DNA of 51,804 nucleotides from JACQXM01 sp964569425 (GCA_964569425.1 CAZMVD010000018.1:1-51804); one strand, 5' to 3'; positions 15,058-24,343 are shown, numbered from the stretch's first letter. The notes: generated from the sequence alone by a model not told the origin. Made by a program: numbers and translations.

Positions 15058-17748
15058 ATGAACGACGCACGACGCGCTCAGAATGTTTCTATGCCATTGC
15101 ACGATGCGTATGCGGAAGCGGGCGGCTTGCTGCCGCTTGGTTTTCGGGGAGGAGCGGAGTTGGGCGGGCCATCGACGGCGCGGGCCGACGAAGGGGCTGC
15201 GCGTTGTGCCCGACGTGTTGGTGGAGTTCCGGGTTTGTGGGCGCTGGTAATGGGGGTATGCGTGGTGGCGGGGTGTCCGCCGATGGGCGGCGTGAGCAAT
15301 CGCGCGCCGGTGGCGAATGACAGCAACGTGTCAGTGGTTCAGGACACGGCGACGGTGATCACGCTGGGCGCTATGGACGCGGACGCGGGTGACGCGTTGA
15401 CCATTACGATTACGAGCCTGCCGATCTACGGGACGATTATCGATTCTTCGGGCGATGCGGTGGCGACCGTGCCGCACGCGCTGCTGGTGGGTGAGAGCAT
15501 GGTCACCTATACGCCGAACACGGGCTACACCGGTCCGGATTCGCTGCGTTTTCGCGCCTCGGACGGGCAAGCGGACAGCAACGAAGCGACGGTGTCGATC
15601 ACGGTGACGGCGCTGATGGCGGATGAGACGATTTCGGCGGATCGCACGGTGGAGTCGCTGACGATCGCCGGAGGGGCCGCCACGGCCGTCGAGAACAACG
15701 CGGTGATCACGGTTACCGGAGATGCCACGATCGACGGCATACTGTTTGCGGAGCGGGGACTGCTGAGATTGGTCGTGGAGGGCAACCTGACGATCAATGG
15801 CGCGTTGCGCGCGAACGACGCAGAGACCGATCCTGGTGACGATAGCGCACCGCTGGCACAGCAGCCGTTCGGGATACACATTGTGCTGGGCGACGGCACG
15901 CTGAACATCGGCCCCAATGCGACGTTGCAGAGCACGGGGCCGATTGTCATCACCGACGACCCGACCGTGCTCGATCAAAACGCGAATGACCTGTTCGAGG
16001 AAGTGGAGGACGTGTCGGGCGACGATCTGCCGACGCTGGTGCCATTGCCGGATGACGGAAACGACAACATGAACGGCGTACCCAAGGCCAAGCTCCAACC
16101 CACGCAACAAGGCGGTGTGCCGCTTCCACCGATCGTGGTGGGTGGCACCTGGCCGCCGGCGGGTGCGCCGGCCCCGCGCGGCGATCGACCGGTGGTGATC
16201 TTCCGGTTCATGGGGAGCCGGCCGCTGAATCTGGACGGATGGACGGTGAACGGCCCCGCGGCGCCGAACGGCGCGGGCGCGGACCGAGGCATGGACGCGG
16301 GGATGAACGCCAATGGCGGCAACGGCAAGAACGGGATGCGGCTGAACATCCGCAACAACGGCGGGCCGATCAACATCGTGAACCGGGTGGAATTAAACCT
16401 GGCCAACGGTGGTGACGGCGGCGCGGCGACGGCGGTTTGCGCCACGGCGCGCGGCGGGGACGGCGGCAATTCCGGGAATTTCCGGATGACCGCGGCGGGC
16501 GGCATCGACATATCCAACGGAACGCTGGTGATCAACCCCGGGCGAAGCGGTCATGGCGGTGCGGCGACGGTGAGCGAAGGGGCTGCCGGAGGGGTCGGGT
16601 GTCCGGGCCAAGCGGGTCGCGAGGGACGAGCCGAAGGCGGAGATGGGCATGACAATCGCAAACGGTTGTTCGTGCGCGGGAACGTAGCGGGTGTGGGGAA
16701 CATTGAAATCGGTGACGTGCGCGCGGGCGACGGCGGACCTGCGACGGCCAACGTATGCGCGGGGGGAGACGGCCTGATTTGCTGCGACGGCGGGCCGGGC
16801 GGCAAGGGTACGGCGATCGGCGGCGATGCGGGTGATGCCTCTTTGAATATCGCGGGGCTCCCGGTGACGACGGGGATGGCGATCGGCGGGAACGGCGGGA
16901 CGGCGGAAGCGACCGGCGGTGAAGGCGGCGACGGCGGCCCGTGCAAATTCGGCGACGGCGGCGACGGCGGTCGCGGCGGGGATGCAGAGGCGACTGGAGG
17001 ATCTGGCGGAGCCGCCGTCAACAACGGCATGGGGGGCGCGATGTCGGGCAATGGCGGCAACGCGATTGCCACGGGCGGCATGGGGGGCGACGGCGGCGAC
17101 GCGGGGCTAGGTGAGCCCGGAACCGGTGGAGCCGGCGGCGGTGCGATGGCGACGGCCGGCGCTGCAGGGCCGGGCGGCATGGCCGGTCAGGCCACGGCCA
17201 GTGACGGGTTAATGGGCGGAAACGGCGGTGATATCACCGTTACGTTGTTCTGTATCGGGCTGGCATTCGTGCAGGATGCGCCTGGGCCGATTCCACCGGA
17301 TCGATACACGGGTCCGGTGTTCTCCGAGGACGAAACCAGTGAACTCGGGTCCATCGACGTGGTGTTGGAGCCGGGAACGAACGTGAATTACCAGCGCGGG
17401 GAGAATCCGCCGCACATCGGGATTGGTAACGGCGCCTTGCTGGTTGACGTGGAGTCGTTGCAGTTGACTGATGGGCTGCCAGGCGTGGTGAGCGGGCTGC
17501 GGATTACGCCGTTGCAAGGGTTCGGTTTCAATGAGGCGAATCCGCTGGTGGTGGAGGCGCTGGACGGAAACGGAGAAGTTATCGGGATGCAGGCGTTTGC
17601 GGAGATTCCGCAGAATTTCACCAATCCCAGCAATCCGGCGTCGATTGACGCGATCTTTGACGTGGAGGTGACCATCGAGGCCTTCCGCGTGGTAGCGCCG
17701 AACGGAACCTTTGTGACGATCCTGCGGGTTTACCTGATCGATCCCTGA
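15058..17748 (+). CDS. Large glycine-rich surface protein with cadherin-like domain
   Basis: An 896-residue predicted exported protein. ATG 15058 is supported by a strong AAGGAGG eight bases upstream. A hydrophobic segment ending in a lipobox (LVMGVCVVAGCPP) lies only at about residues 62-78, so the signal is preceded by an unusual 60-residue leader. Residues about 85-185 form a cadherin-like domain of the tandem-95/Big_9 type (DADAGDALTITITSLPIYGT, VTYTPNTGYTGPDSLRFRAS). Residues about 400-730 are GGxGGDGG-type repeats rich in Gly, Asn, Asp and Ala, like PE_PGRS or adhesin repeats. The final 150 residues are non-repetitive. It is probably a cell-surface or matrix lipoprotein. It is monocistronic and followed by a strong terminator. 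Confidence 0.8.
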   Translation: MNDARRAQNVSMPLHDAYAEAGGLLPLGFRGGAELGGPSTARADEGAARCARRVGGVPGLWALVMGVCVVAGCPPMGGVSNRAPVANDSNVSVVQDTATVITLGAMDADAGDALTITITSLPIYGTIIDSSGDAVATVPHALLVGESMVTYTPNTGYTGPDSLRFRASDGQADSNEATVSITVTALMADETISADRTVESLTIAGGAATAVENNAVITVTGDATIDGILFAERGLLRLVVEGNLTINGALRANDAETDPGDDSAPLAQQPFGIHIVLGDGTLNIGPNATLQSTGPIVITDDPTVLDQNANDLFEEVEDVSGDDLPTLVPLPDDGNDNMNGVPKAKLQPTQQGGVPLPPIVVGGTWPPAGAPAPRGDRPVVIFRFMGSRPLNLDGWTVNGPAAPNGAGADRGMDAGMNANGGNGKNGMRLNIRNNGGPINIVNRVELNLANGGDGGAATAVCATARGGDGGNSGNFRMTAAGGIDISNGTLVINPGRSGHGGAATVSEGAAGGVGCPGQAGREGRAEGGDGHDNRKRLFVRGNVAGVGNIEIGDVRAGDGGPATANVCAGGDGLICCDGGPGGKGTAIGGDAGDASLNIAGLPVTTGMAIGGNGGTAEATGGEGGDGGPCKFGDGGDGGRGGDAEATGGSGGAAVNNGMGGAMSGNGGNAIATGGMGGDGGDAGLGEPGTGGAGGGAMATAGAAGPGGMAGQATASDGLMGGNGGDITVTLFCIGLAFVQDAPGPIPPDRYTGPVFSEDETSELGSIDVVLEPGTNVNYQRGENPPHIGIGNGALLVDVESLQLTDGLPGVVSGLRITPLQGFGFNEANPLVVEALDGNGEVIGMQAFAEIPQNFTNPSNPASIDAIFDVEVTIEAFRVVAPNGTFVTILRVYLIDP

Positions 17749-17771
17749 TCGGGCATCGTCAGCGCGACTAT

Positions 17772-17816
17772 GGGCCGGCGGAGTGCGACGCGTGCTCCGC
17801 CGGCCCTCTCCTTGTT
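17772..17816 (+). terminator. Rho-independent terminator of the glycine-rich protein gene
   Basis: GGGCCGGCGGAG (17772-17783) pairs perfectly with CTCCGCCGGCCC (17795-17806) across an 11-base loop, followed by the pyrimidine-rich TCTCCTTGTT. It is the clearest terminator in the window. Confidence 0.85.
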
Positions 17817-17868
17817 GCCGGATCGTGCTGCGTGTACTCGCAATGTCGAACCGACTACACTTCCGAAC

Positions 17869-18915
17869 ATGAACGAATCGAGAAAAAAGCGGCTGACGGC
17901 CTACGCCAGTTGCGCGGGTTGAGCGGGTAAGCTCCCGCTGGGAGCGTTGGCGCAGGTGCTGCGCGATCTGCCGGCCGTGAACGATCCGAATCTGCTCATC
18001 GGCGCGGAAACCTTCGCCGACGCGGGGGTGTATCGCCTTGACGATGAGACGGCGCTGGTGCAATCGGTGGATTTTTTTCCGCCACTGGTGGACGACCCGT
18101 ACACTTTTGGGCGCATCGCGGCGGCGAACAGCCTGTCGGATATTTACGCGATGGGCGCGCGGCCGTTGACGGCGCTGAACATCGTGGGCTTTCCGGACAA
18201 GGAACTGCCCATCGAGGTGCTGGGGGAGATTTTGAAAGGCGGCGCTGAGCGGGTGGCGACGGCCGGGGCGGTGGTGGTCGGCGGGCACAGCGTGCGCGAT
18301 GCGGAGATCAAGTTCGGGTTGGCGGTCACGGGACTGGTTCATCCGCAGCGCATGGTGACCAACGCGGGGGCGAAACCGGGGGACGTGCTGGTGCTGACCA
18401 AGCCGATTGGGAGCGGGGTGCTTACGTCGGCGGCCAAGTCGGGAAAGCTGCCGGAAGCGGATCTGGCGGAGGCGATTGCGACCATGGTGGAGCTGAACGC
18501 CGGGGCGTGTGCCGCCATGCTGGCGGTCGGCGTGCACGCGGCGACGGACATTACGGGGTTCGGCCTGATCGGACACGCGCGGGAACTGGCCGATGCCAGC
18601 CGGGTGACTCTGGAGATTGAGGCCGCGGCCGTGCCGTTGCTGGAGCACACGATGCGGTTCGCGCGCGAGGGCGTGGTGACGCGGGCGCATCAGTCGAATC
18701 TGGCCTATCACGCGGAGCAGATATCGCTAACGGGCATCGACGAGACGCTGGTGAAGGTGCTGGCCGACGCGCAGACCTCGGGCGGGCTGTTGATCGCGGT
18801 GGGTGCGGAGCGCAGCGACGCCCTGGTCGCCGCATTGGGCGCGCAGCGCACGCGTGCGGCGGCAGTCGTCGGGCGGGTGGTGGCACGGTCGGGCGCCGCG
18901 GTGCGGCTGGTGTGA
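17869..18915 (+). CDS. selD: Selenide, water dikinase (selenophosphate synthetase), selenocysteine-containing
   Basis: A 348-residue SelD that makes selenophosphate from selenide and ATP, the selenium donor for Sec-tRNA and seleno-tRNA. Translation from ATG 17869 gives MNESRKKRLTAYASCAG, then TGA at 17920-17922, then AGKLPLGALAQVLRDLP. The TGA falls exactly where SelD proteins carry the catalytic Cys or selenocysteine before a conserved G-K, so it is read as Sec (residue 18). A hairpin follows directly. Downstream family blocks are present: ETFADAGVYRLDDETALVQSVDFFPP, AAANSLSDIYAMGARPL, VGGHSVRDAEIKFGLAVTG and DITGFGLIGHARELA. Standard gene callers would start after the TGA and lose about 26 residues. 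It converges on dnaA. Confidence 0.93.
17920..17945 (+). promoter_or_regulatory. UGA codon and bacterial SECIS hairpin in selD
   Basis: TGA 17920-17922 is followed eight bases later by GCTCCC (17931-17936), loop GCT, GGGAGC (17940-17945), a perfect six-base stem. An alternative stem pairs GCGGG with CCCGC over 17923-17938. Bacterial SECIS elements lie immediately downstream of the UGA, as here. Confidence 0.78.
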
Positions 18916-18990
18916 GGCTCGGGCCGCGCGACACTTGACCTGCCGGTGGCCGGAAACTGGTTCACGGCCGGTGCCGAGTTCGGCGGCCGG

Positions 18991-20436
18991 TCAGCCGACC
19001 AACGCTTCAGAGGGCGCGGCTTCGCCGACGCCGCATTGTTCCTCCAGGTCGCAGACTAACTGGGCGAGGTTCTGTTCGCGTTCGCCTGCGGGGGTAGACC
19101 AGCGGACGGCGGCGTTGGCCTGGAGCACCTTGGAGATGCGCCGTGCGGCGAGGATCACGGTCGAGTGGTTCTTGTTCCCCATAAATCGGCCGATTTCAGG
19201 GTAGCTCATGTCGGTGTGCTTGCGGGCGAGGTACATGGCGATGCCCCGTGCGAGGGCGATGGTGCGACTCTTCCGCGAGGTGTGCAGGTCGGCGGCGGTC
19301 AGGCCGAAGAAGATGGCGACCACGGATTCGATGTCGGACAGCTTCACCACGGGGGCGGTCTGGCGCACGAGGTCGCGCACGGCACGTTCGGCGAGCGAGA
19401 GGGTAATCGGCTGACCGGTCAGTCGGGCGTGGGCGACGACCTTGAGGAGCGCGCCTTCGAGTTCGCGAATGTTGGCGCGGAAGTGTTCGGCAATGTGCTC
19501 GATGACGATCTCGCTGATGTCCACTTTCAGGCGTGCGGCACGGCGGCGCAGGACTTCCGCGCGGACGGCGTGACAGGGGGAGTCGATGCGGACCACCATT
19601 CCAGAAAGGAAGCGGGAGACCAGGGACTCGGAAAAGTGACCGATGAGGCGCGGATGGGCGTCGGAGGCGAGGATGATCTGCCGACCGGCGGCGTCGATGG
19701 CCTTTAAGGTATGGAGAAACTCCTCCTGGGTGGCGCGCTTGTTGGCGAAGAAGTGGACGTCGTCGATGACCAGAACGTCGACGCCGCGGTAGCGTTCGCG
19801 GAAGGTATCCTGCTCACGAGCCTTGATGGCGTAGACGTAGTCGTTGGTGAATTCCTCGCCGGTGACGTAGCGCCAGGTCAGGTGAGGGTGTTGTTCCGCC
19901 AGGGCGTTGCAGATGGCCTGGATGAGGTGCGTCTTGCCCAACCCGCAGCCGCCGTGAACGAAGAACGGTGAATAGGCGGTGCCGGGGTGCTCGACGACGT
20001 GCAGGGCCGCGGCGTAGGCTAATTGGTTTGAAGGGCCGACGACGAAATCGTCGAACCGCCCTTTGAGCGCCGGCGGCGGCAACGTCGGACGATTGCGGCG
20101 CTGCTCGCGAGCGGCGCGTTCGGGGTTGTTGGCCACGTATTCGACCTGCCGGTCGGGCTGGCGTTTGCCGAGACCGCGGGCCAGCTCGGGGTCGATGGTG
20201 AAGGTCAGATGGAGGTCTTTGCCGTGTACGATACGGGCTGCGGCGCGGATATCGTCGGCGAAGTGCTGTTCGATCCAGCCGCAGATATAGGGGTTGGGAG
20301 AGAAGACATGCAGGTGGTCATCGATCAACTCGAAGCGAGTCGCGTTCTTAAACCAGATGTTGTAGCGTTGCGGACCGAGAGTGTTTGCCAATTGAATTTC
20401 AAACGACGGGCCTTTTTCATCTGCGCAGAGAATCAC
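18991..20436 (-). CDS. dnaA: Chromosomal replication initiator protein DnaA
   Basis: A 481-residue DnaA. The N-terminal domain (NIWFKNATRFELIDDHLHVF) binds DnaB and partners. A linker rich in Arg and Pro is followed by the AAA+ core with Walker A HGGCGLGKTHLIQA and Walker B DVLVIDDVHFFANK. Sensor and box regions include HFSESLVSRFLSGMVVRI and NIRELEGALLKVVAHARL. The C-terminal DNA-binding domain has SRKSRTIALARGIAMYLARK and GRFMGNKNHSTVILAARRI. The start is GTG 20436 (MILCADEK), which has AAGGAGG five bases before it; the GTG at 20442 overlaps that ribosome site and cannot be the start. dnaN, recF and gyrB are not beside it. Confidence 0.97.
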   Translation of the reverse strand: MILCADEKGPSFEIQLANTLGPQRYNIWFKNATRFELIDDHLHVFSPNPYICGWIEQHFADDIRAAARIVHGKDLHLTFTIDPELARGLGKRQPDRQVEYVANNPERAAREQRRNRPTLPPPALKGRFDDFVVGPSNQLAYAAALHVVEHPGTAYSPFFVHGGCGLGKTHLIQAICNALAEQHPHLTWRYVTGEEFTNDYVYAIKAREQDTFRERYRGVDVLVIDDVHFFANKRATQEEFLHTLKAIDAAGRQIILASDAHPRLIGHFSESLVSRFLSGMVVRIDSPCHAVRAEVLRRRAARLKVDISEIVIEHIAEHFRANIRELEGALLKVVAHARLTGQPITLSLAERAVRDLVRQTAPVVKLSDIESVVAIFFGLTAADLHTSRKSRTIALARGIAMYLARKHTDMSYPEIGRFMGNKNHSTVILAARRISKVLQANAAVRWSTPAGEREQNLAQLVCDLEEQCGVGEAAPSEALVG

Positions 20437-20771
20437 CGCCACCTCCTTGACTCGCGGAAGAAGAAACTCGACCGGAAAACGAATTACAAAAACAGTTGCC
20501 CGCGCCTCGGGCAGGAAAATGAAACGTTACTCTACGAAAGACCGCCCATCGTTACCCGGCGCTTGATAGCGGCCGTTGACGCGATCTTTACATGGGTCCG
20601 AGAATACCCAGCCTTCCGATGATAGTCAATCGAAAAATTGATTCACAGTGTGCGCACGGTCTGGGATTCGGTGGGATAAGGACTTACCGACGCGAGGCGG
20701 TGTTTTCCACCGCCGGGGGTTGTTTGGCGGTGGTGTTGTTGAAAACCAGTCCCGGCGCATGAATTTCATCG
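20437..20771. other. Possible oriC upstream of dnaA
   Basis: This 335-base gene-free region contains several DnaA-box-like words compared with TTATNCACA: TGATTCACA at 20639-20647 (one mismatch), TTTTCCACC at 20703-20711 and TTTTCAACA on the minus strand at 20737-20745 (two mismatches each). An AT-richer stretch with AAAACGAATTACAAAAACAG at about 20475-20494 could unwind. There is no cluster of perfect boxes, so this is only a candidate. The dnaA promoter must also be here. Confidence 0.35.
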
Positions 20772-21752
20772 TCAACTATTTGTCATTTCGGGAGTTGCGA
20801 TCCATGCGGTGCGGCGCATGGACTCGGTGAAGTTGAACCGGGCATAGAGGCGGCGGGCGGGCGTGTTGCGTGCATCGACCGCTAGTGTCAAATATGTGGC
20901 ACGGCATCGGCGGGCCGAGGCGAAAGCGCGCGCCATCAGGGCATCTGCAAGCCCCGTTCCCCGCGAAAGTTGCGCTACGCCGAGGTAGACGAGTTCGGCC
21001 GTGCGCCTGTCGGGAAGCAAGTTGACCAGGACGACGCCGGCGGGCGCGCCCCCGGCGAGAACGACCCACCAGCCGTCCGGGTCGAACAGGCCCGCGGCGC
21101 GGTGGGTCAGCAGGACCTCGACGGGCGATCGAAGTCCCGTAAGTTCCGGGCAGTCAACACTTTGTGCATAACTGGCGGCGAGGGCGGCGTGAAACATTTC
21201 GATACGATCGTCCGCGTATTTGAGCCACTGACCCCGTTCCAAGGGACAATCGTCTGTCACTCGTTCGGGCACGACCCGCGAAAGATAGATCAATTCAGTT
21301 ACCGGGGTGAAGCCGGCCTCCCGCAGCAGGGCATTGCGGTGCGCGGCGCGGGTGTCGCCCTCGTCCACCAGCACTTCGAGCAACTTGTTGCCTCTCTGCC
21401 AGGCCGCCACTTGGAGGGCTTGAATGCAGGAAAGATAGACAGTCTGGGGGACCGTGCCGGGACGTGGCGCGCCAATGGCTACCAGGGCGGAATTGCCGGG
21501 CGACTCCAGCGCCACCATGGCGCCCACCAGCGTCGACGACGTCTCGATTCCGAACAACGGGCCGACCGCCGTTCGGTGAGGATCGGATTCGTCGAGCAGT
21601 TCCGCGATTTGGGGGTCGAGGTTGACGGTTGACCACGCATGTTTTTCCAAAGCGAGATGAAGCGCCGGCAGAAAATCGCGCGCGCTACGTTCGATCTGCC
21701 GAATGGTGAACGGGGAGGCATTGACCGAAATGAGTATCGATTCGGCGCTCAT
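20772..21752 (-). CDS. GNAT-family acetyltransferase, two-domain type
   Basis: A 326-residue protein with the layout of a double GNAT acetyltransferase such as MshD-type enzymes. The second half has the acetyl-CoA motif: ELVYLGVAQLSRGTGLADAL, then YLTLAVDARNTPARRLYARF. The first half (about residues 60-150) looks like a degenerate GNAT domain: LVGAMVALESPGNSALVAIG, then RAAHRNALLREAGFTPVTE. The acceptor substrate is unknown. ATG 21752 has no strong ribosome site. It sits just upstream of the dnaA region on the same strand, but more than 300 bases separate them, so it is probably not in an operon with dnaA. Confidence 0.82.
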   Translation of the reverse strand: MSAESILISVNASPFTIRQIERSARDFLPALHLALEKHAWSTVNLDPQIAELLDESDPHRTAVGPLFGIETSSTLVGAMVALESPGNSALVAIGAPRPGTVPQTVYLSCIQALQVAAWQRGNKLLEVLVDEGDTRAAHRNALLREAGFTPVTELIYLSRVVPERVTDDCPLERGQWLKYADDRIEMFHAALAASYAQSVDCPELTGLRSPVEVLLTHRAAGLFDPDGWWVVLAGGAPAGVVLVNLLPDRRTAELVYLGVAQLSRGTGLADALMARAFASARRCRATYLTLAVDARNTPARRLYARFNFTESMRRTAWIATPEMTNS

Positions 21753-22093
21753 GGGGCCATGATACCGCGCGGATCACTCCCTGGCACGATCGAGGTTCGC
21801 CGTTCTAAAGATATCGACGCGCAACACGGGCGGCGATTTCTCTGCGGCCCCATTGGTTCCAGCGTAGCGTCCGAAACCGTTGCGGGATGGCGGAGGGCCC
21901 CTTTTCCGGGTTGCCGGGAATGCCGGACGATATCTGTTGAATCGTTGGCGGTTCGGTGGTGCGTCGATAGGATGGTAATGCCAGCGACCCAGCCGACCCG
22001 GTGGATTGGTGCTACCATTTAGATGAAGCATCGCTGGTTTTTCCCGGGCGCAAGGTCGCACGTGGATGCTCGATACATGGGGAGTGAGAAGCG
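21753..22093. other. Divergent intergenic region, no gene seen
   Basis: 341 bases between a leftward GNAT gene and a rightward membrane-protein gene. I see no gene, RNA or strong repeat. GGAG at 22081 serves the next start. Promoters in both directions are expected, but no hexamer pair is convincing. Confidence 0.4.
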
Positions 22094-22441
22094 GTGAAGT
22101 TCGCCATCTGCCTCGCGATCCTGGTGAGCGGCCTGGTTTGCGGCTGGGTGTACCTGATTCGCCCGCTGTGCCGGGGCGAGGGCGGGGCCGAACGGCCGTG
22201 GCGGCGGCTGGGTGGAGGGATTTGCGTGGTGCTGGGGGTGATGTTCGCCGTGGGCGTCTACCTGGTGGACATTCCGGAGAGGCCCCGGCCGTACGCAGCG
22301 TACTGGCTGGTGATGCTCGGGCTGGTGGTGTGGCTGTGCGTGCTGGCGGTGCGCGACCTGGCGTATACGCGGCGCCAACAGGCCGCCCGGCGAGCGGAGC
22401 GTGCCAGGCGGATGGCACTGGAATCGGCGGGCGAACGATGA
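22094..22441 (+). CDS. Small three-helix membrane protein
   Basis: 115 residues, family not recognised. Three hydrophobic helices: FAICLAILVSGLVCGWVYLI (about 3-22), GGICVVLGVMFAVGVYLV (about 41-58) and YWLVMLGLVVWLCVLAV (about 70-86). An Arg- and Ala-rich tail (ARRAERARRMALESAGER) follows, probably a cytoplasmic helix. The start is GTG 22094 with GGAG nine bases upstream. Its stop overlaps the next gene's start as ATGA, so it is translated together with the DUF192 lipoprotein. Confidence 0.75.
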   Translation: MKFAICLAILVSGLVCGWVYLIRPLCRGEGGAERPWRRLGGGICVVLGVMFAVGVYLVDIPERPRPYAAYWLVMLGLVVWLCVLAVRDLAYTRRQQAARRAERARRMALESAGER

Positions 22442-22959
22442 ATGGGATCGCTCCACTTCCGGCGAGGCTGCGTCGAGGAGCGTTTGCGGGCGCGCTGGGT
22501 CTGTCGTTGATTCTGACGGGTTGCCACCGAAGCCAACCTACGGAGCTGGACAAATTGGCGACCGTGGAGATGACCATCGGCGGGCAGCGTTTTCGGCTGT
22601 GGGTGGCCGATGATCTGAAGACCCAGCTTCGCGGATTGATGCATGTCACCGCCGAGGAGATGGCGCCGTTACCGGACGGCACGGAGCGCGGCATGGTTTT
22701 CGTGTTCAGCCGCGCGGTGAGCGACAGCTTCTGGATGAAGAACACGATTATTCCGCTGGATATTGCGTATCTTCACGGTGACGGTCGGGTGATCAGCGTC
22801 TATACCATGTCACCGTTGGACGATCGGTCCAACCAATACCCCCCTGCCGCCCCCTACCGGCTGGCGATCGAGGTGAATGCCGGCCGTCTGGCGGCGCTGG
22901 GGATCACGCCGAATGTGCGGCTGGAAGTGCCGGCCGCGCTATTCAAGCCGCGCGAGTAA
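22438..22959 (+). CDS. DUF192 family lipoprotein
   Basis: 173 residues. The N-terminal signal ends in a lipobox (LGLSLILTGC), so the protein is probably lipid-anchored outside the cytoplasm. The rest is a DUF192 domain: LKTQLRGLMHVTAEEMAPL, GMVFVFSRAVSDSFWMKNTI, then IPLDIAYLHGDGRVISVYTM and YRLAIEVNAGRLAALGI. The W-M-(K/R)-x-T core is the family hallmark; its biochemical role is not established. ATG 22438 overlaps the upstream stop as ATGA. Confidence 0.9.
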   Translation: MNGIAPLPARLRRGAFAGALGLSLILTGCHRSQPTELDKLATVEMTIGGQRFRLWVADDLKTQLRGLMHVTAEEMAPLPDGTERGMVFVFSRAVSDSFWMKNTIIPLDIAYLHGDGRVISVYTMSPLDDRSNQYPPAAPYRLAIEVNAGRLAALGITPNVRLEVPAALFKPRE

Positions 22960-23066
22960 GGCGTCGAATCTTCGGGAAGAGTGCGCCCGCGGTGCGCGGC
23001 GCGGGGCGTATATTTCCGTCGGTATGGCCCGATAATCGACGGCTTTCTATGGGTGGGATGTTAATC

Positions 23067-24269
23067 ATGAGAATCCTCCTGGTTGATTCGCCGGCGGCGG
23101 CGCTGCCTTCCCTGATCGGCGAGACGCTGCGTTCCGCCGGTTGGGAGGTGGACAGGGTCGAGAGTTATCAGGAGGCGATCCACGACACGCGGGGCAGCGG
23201 CGTGGATACGGTGGTGCTGGCGTCGCCATCGAAAGGGGTCGAGGCGGATCGAAACGAGGAAGTTGAGCGCGACTTCGCTTATCTGTTACGCCAGATCGAA
23301 GCGCAGCGACTGGCGGCCGTGCTGTTCGTGGCCGACCCGCGCGCGGCGCGGGTCCATACGGGTTCGATGGTGGACATGGTGTCGCCGACGATTTCGGCGG
23401 AAGAGCTGCGCGGCCGGATGTCGATGATCGACCGTTACCATCGGCAGTTTCAGCGGATGGAGCTGGAGCTGCGCAATATGGAGCGGCTGGGCAAACGACT
23501 GAACCAGCATTTCCGGGAAGTGGATCAGGAGATGCGGCTGGCGGGCCGACTGCAGCGTGATTTCCTGCCGCGGATGAGAGAGCCGATCGGGGGTGTGGCG
23601 TTCGCGGGGATTTATCGTCCGGCGTCGTGGGTGTCGGGCGACATTTATGACGTTGTTCGCGTGGATGAGGACCACACCGCTATTTATGTCGCGGACGCGG
23701 TCGGACATGGAATGGCCGCCAGCCTGTTGACGATGTTCATCAGGCAGGCGGTGATGCCCAAGCTGGTACAGGGTGACGCGTACACGGTGTTAACGCCATC
23801 GGAGACCTTGACCCGGCTGAACCACGCGCTGGTGGAACAGTCGCTGCCGAACTGCCAGTTTGTGACGGTTTGTTACGGGCTGCTCAATCATCGGACTCGG
23901 GCCTTTCAGTTTGCCTGCGGAGGTCACCCTTACCCGCTGCTGGTGACCGAAGACGGCGCGGTAACGGACCTGAAATCGGGCGGGGGGTTGCTGGGCGTTT
24001 TTCAGGGTGAGCAATTTCCCACCAACGAGGTTGAATTACAGCCGGGCGACAAGGTGGTGTTGTATACCGACGGAGTGGAATTAGCGTTTTCGACGCCGGA
24101 AAGCCCGTTGCCCCTTTCGGGAAGTCATCCGGCGTTGTTTCAGTCATTCGCGAACCGACCGCTGGTGGAGATGTTCCGGGGGATTGAACATTTACTCGAT
24201 CAGGAAGTGGGATCGCTGCATCCACGGGACGACGTCACCATCGTAGGATTGGAAGTTCTTCGCCGGTAG
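23067..24269 (+). CDS. SpoIIE/RsbU-type PP2C phosphatase with degenerate receiver domain
   Basis: A 400-residue regulator. Residues 1-115 look like a response-regulator receiver (MRILLVDSPAAALPSLIGET), but the expected phosphorylated Asp is replaced: the third strand reads VDTVVLASP. A coiled coil (about 130-170) leads to a SpoIIE-type serine/threonine phosphatase domain with metal-binding motifs SGDIYDVVRVDEDHTAIYVA, DAVGHGMAASLLTMF, CGGHPYPLLV, LYTDGVELAF and HPRDDVTIVGL. Such proteins usually dephosphorylate anti-anti-sigma factors in partner-switching pathways; no partner is in the window. I chose ATG 23067 because GGTGGGA lies upstream and the receiver strand begins there; ATGs at 23049 and 23058 are possible. 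Confidence 0.88.
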   Translation: MRILLVDSPAAALPSLIGETLRSAGWEVDRVESYQEAIHDTRGSGVDTVVLASPSKGVEADRNEEVERDFAYLLRQIEAQRLAAVLFVADPRAARVHTGSMVDMVSPTISAEELRGRMSMIDRYHRQFQRMELELRNMERLGKRLNQHFREVDQEMRLAGRLQRDFLPRMREPIGGVAFAGIYRPASWVSGDIYDVVRVDEDHTAIYVADAVGHGMAASLLTMFIRQAVMPKLVQGDAYTVLTPSETLTRLNHALVEQSLPNCQFVTVCYGLLNHRTRAFQFACGGHPYPLLVTEDGAVTDLKSGGGLLGVFQGEQFPTNEVELQPGDKVVLYTDGVELAFSTPESPLPLSGSHPALFQSFANRPLVEMFRGIEHLLDQEVGSLHPRDDVTIVGLEVLRR

Positions 24270-24343
24270 ACGGGACGGCACGTTTACGGTCCCCGACCCC
24301 ATTGACGTTCACTTCAGCCCCATACCGTGGCGCGGGCACCGGA

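Noticed and set aside
18916..18990. GC-rich partial dyads between selD and dnaA considered as a terminator
   Set aside because: CCGGTGGCCGG and GGCCGG words give several weak pairings but no clean stem or T-run.
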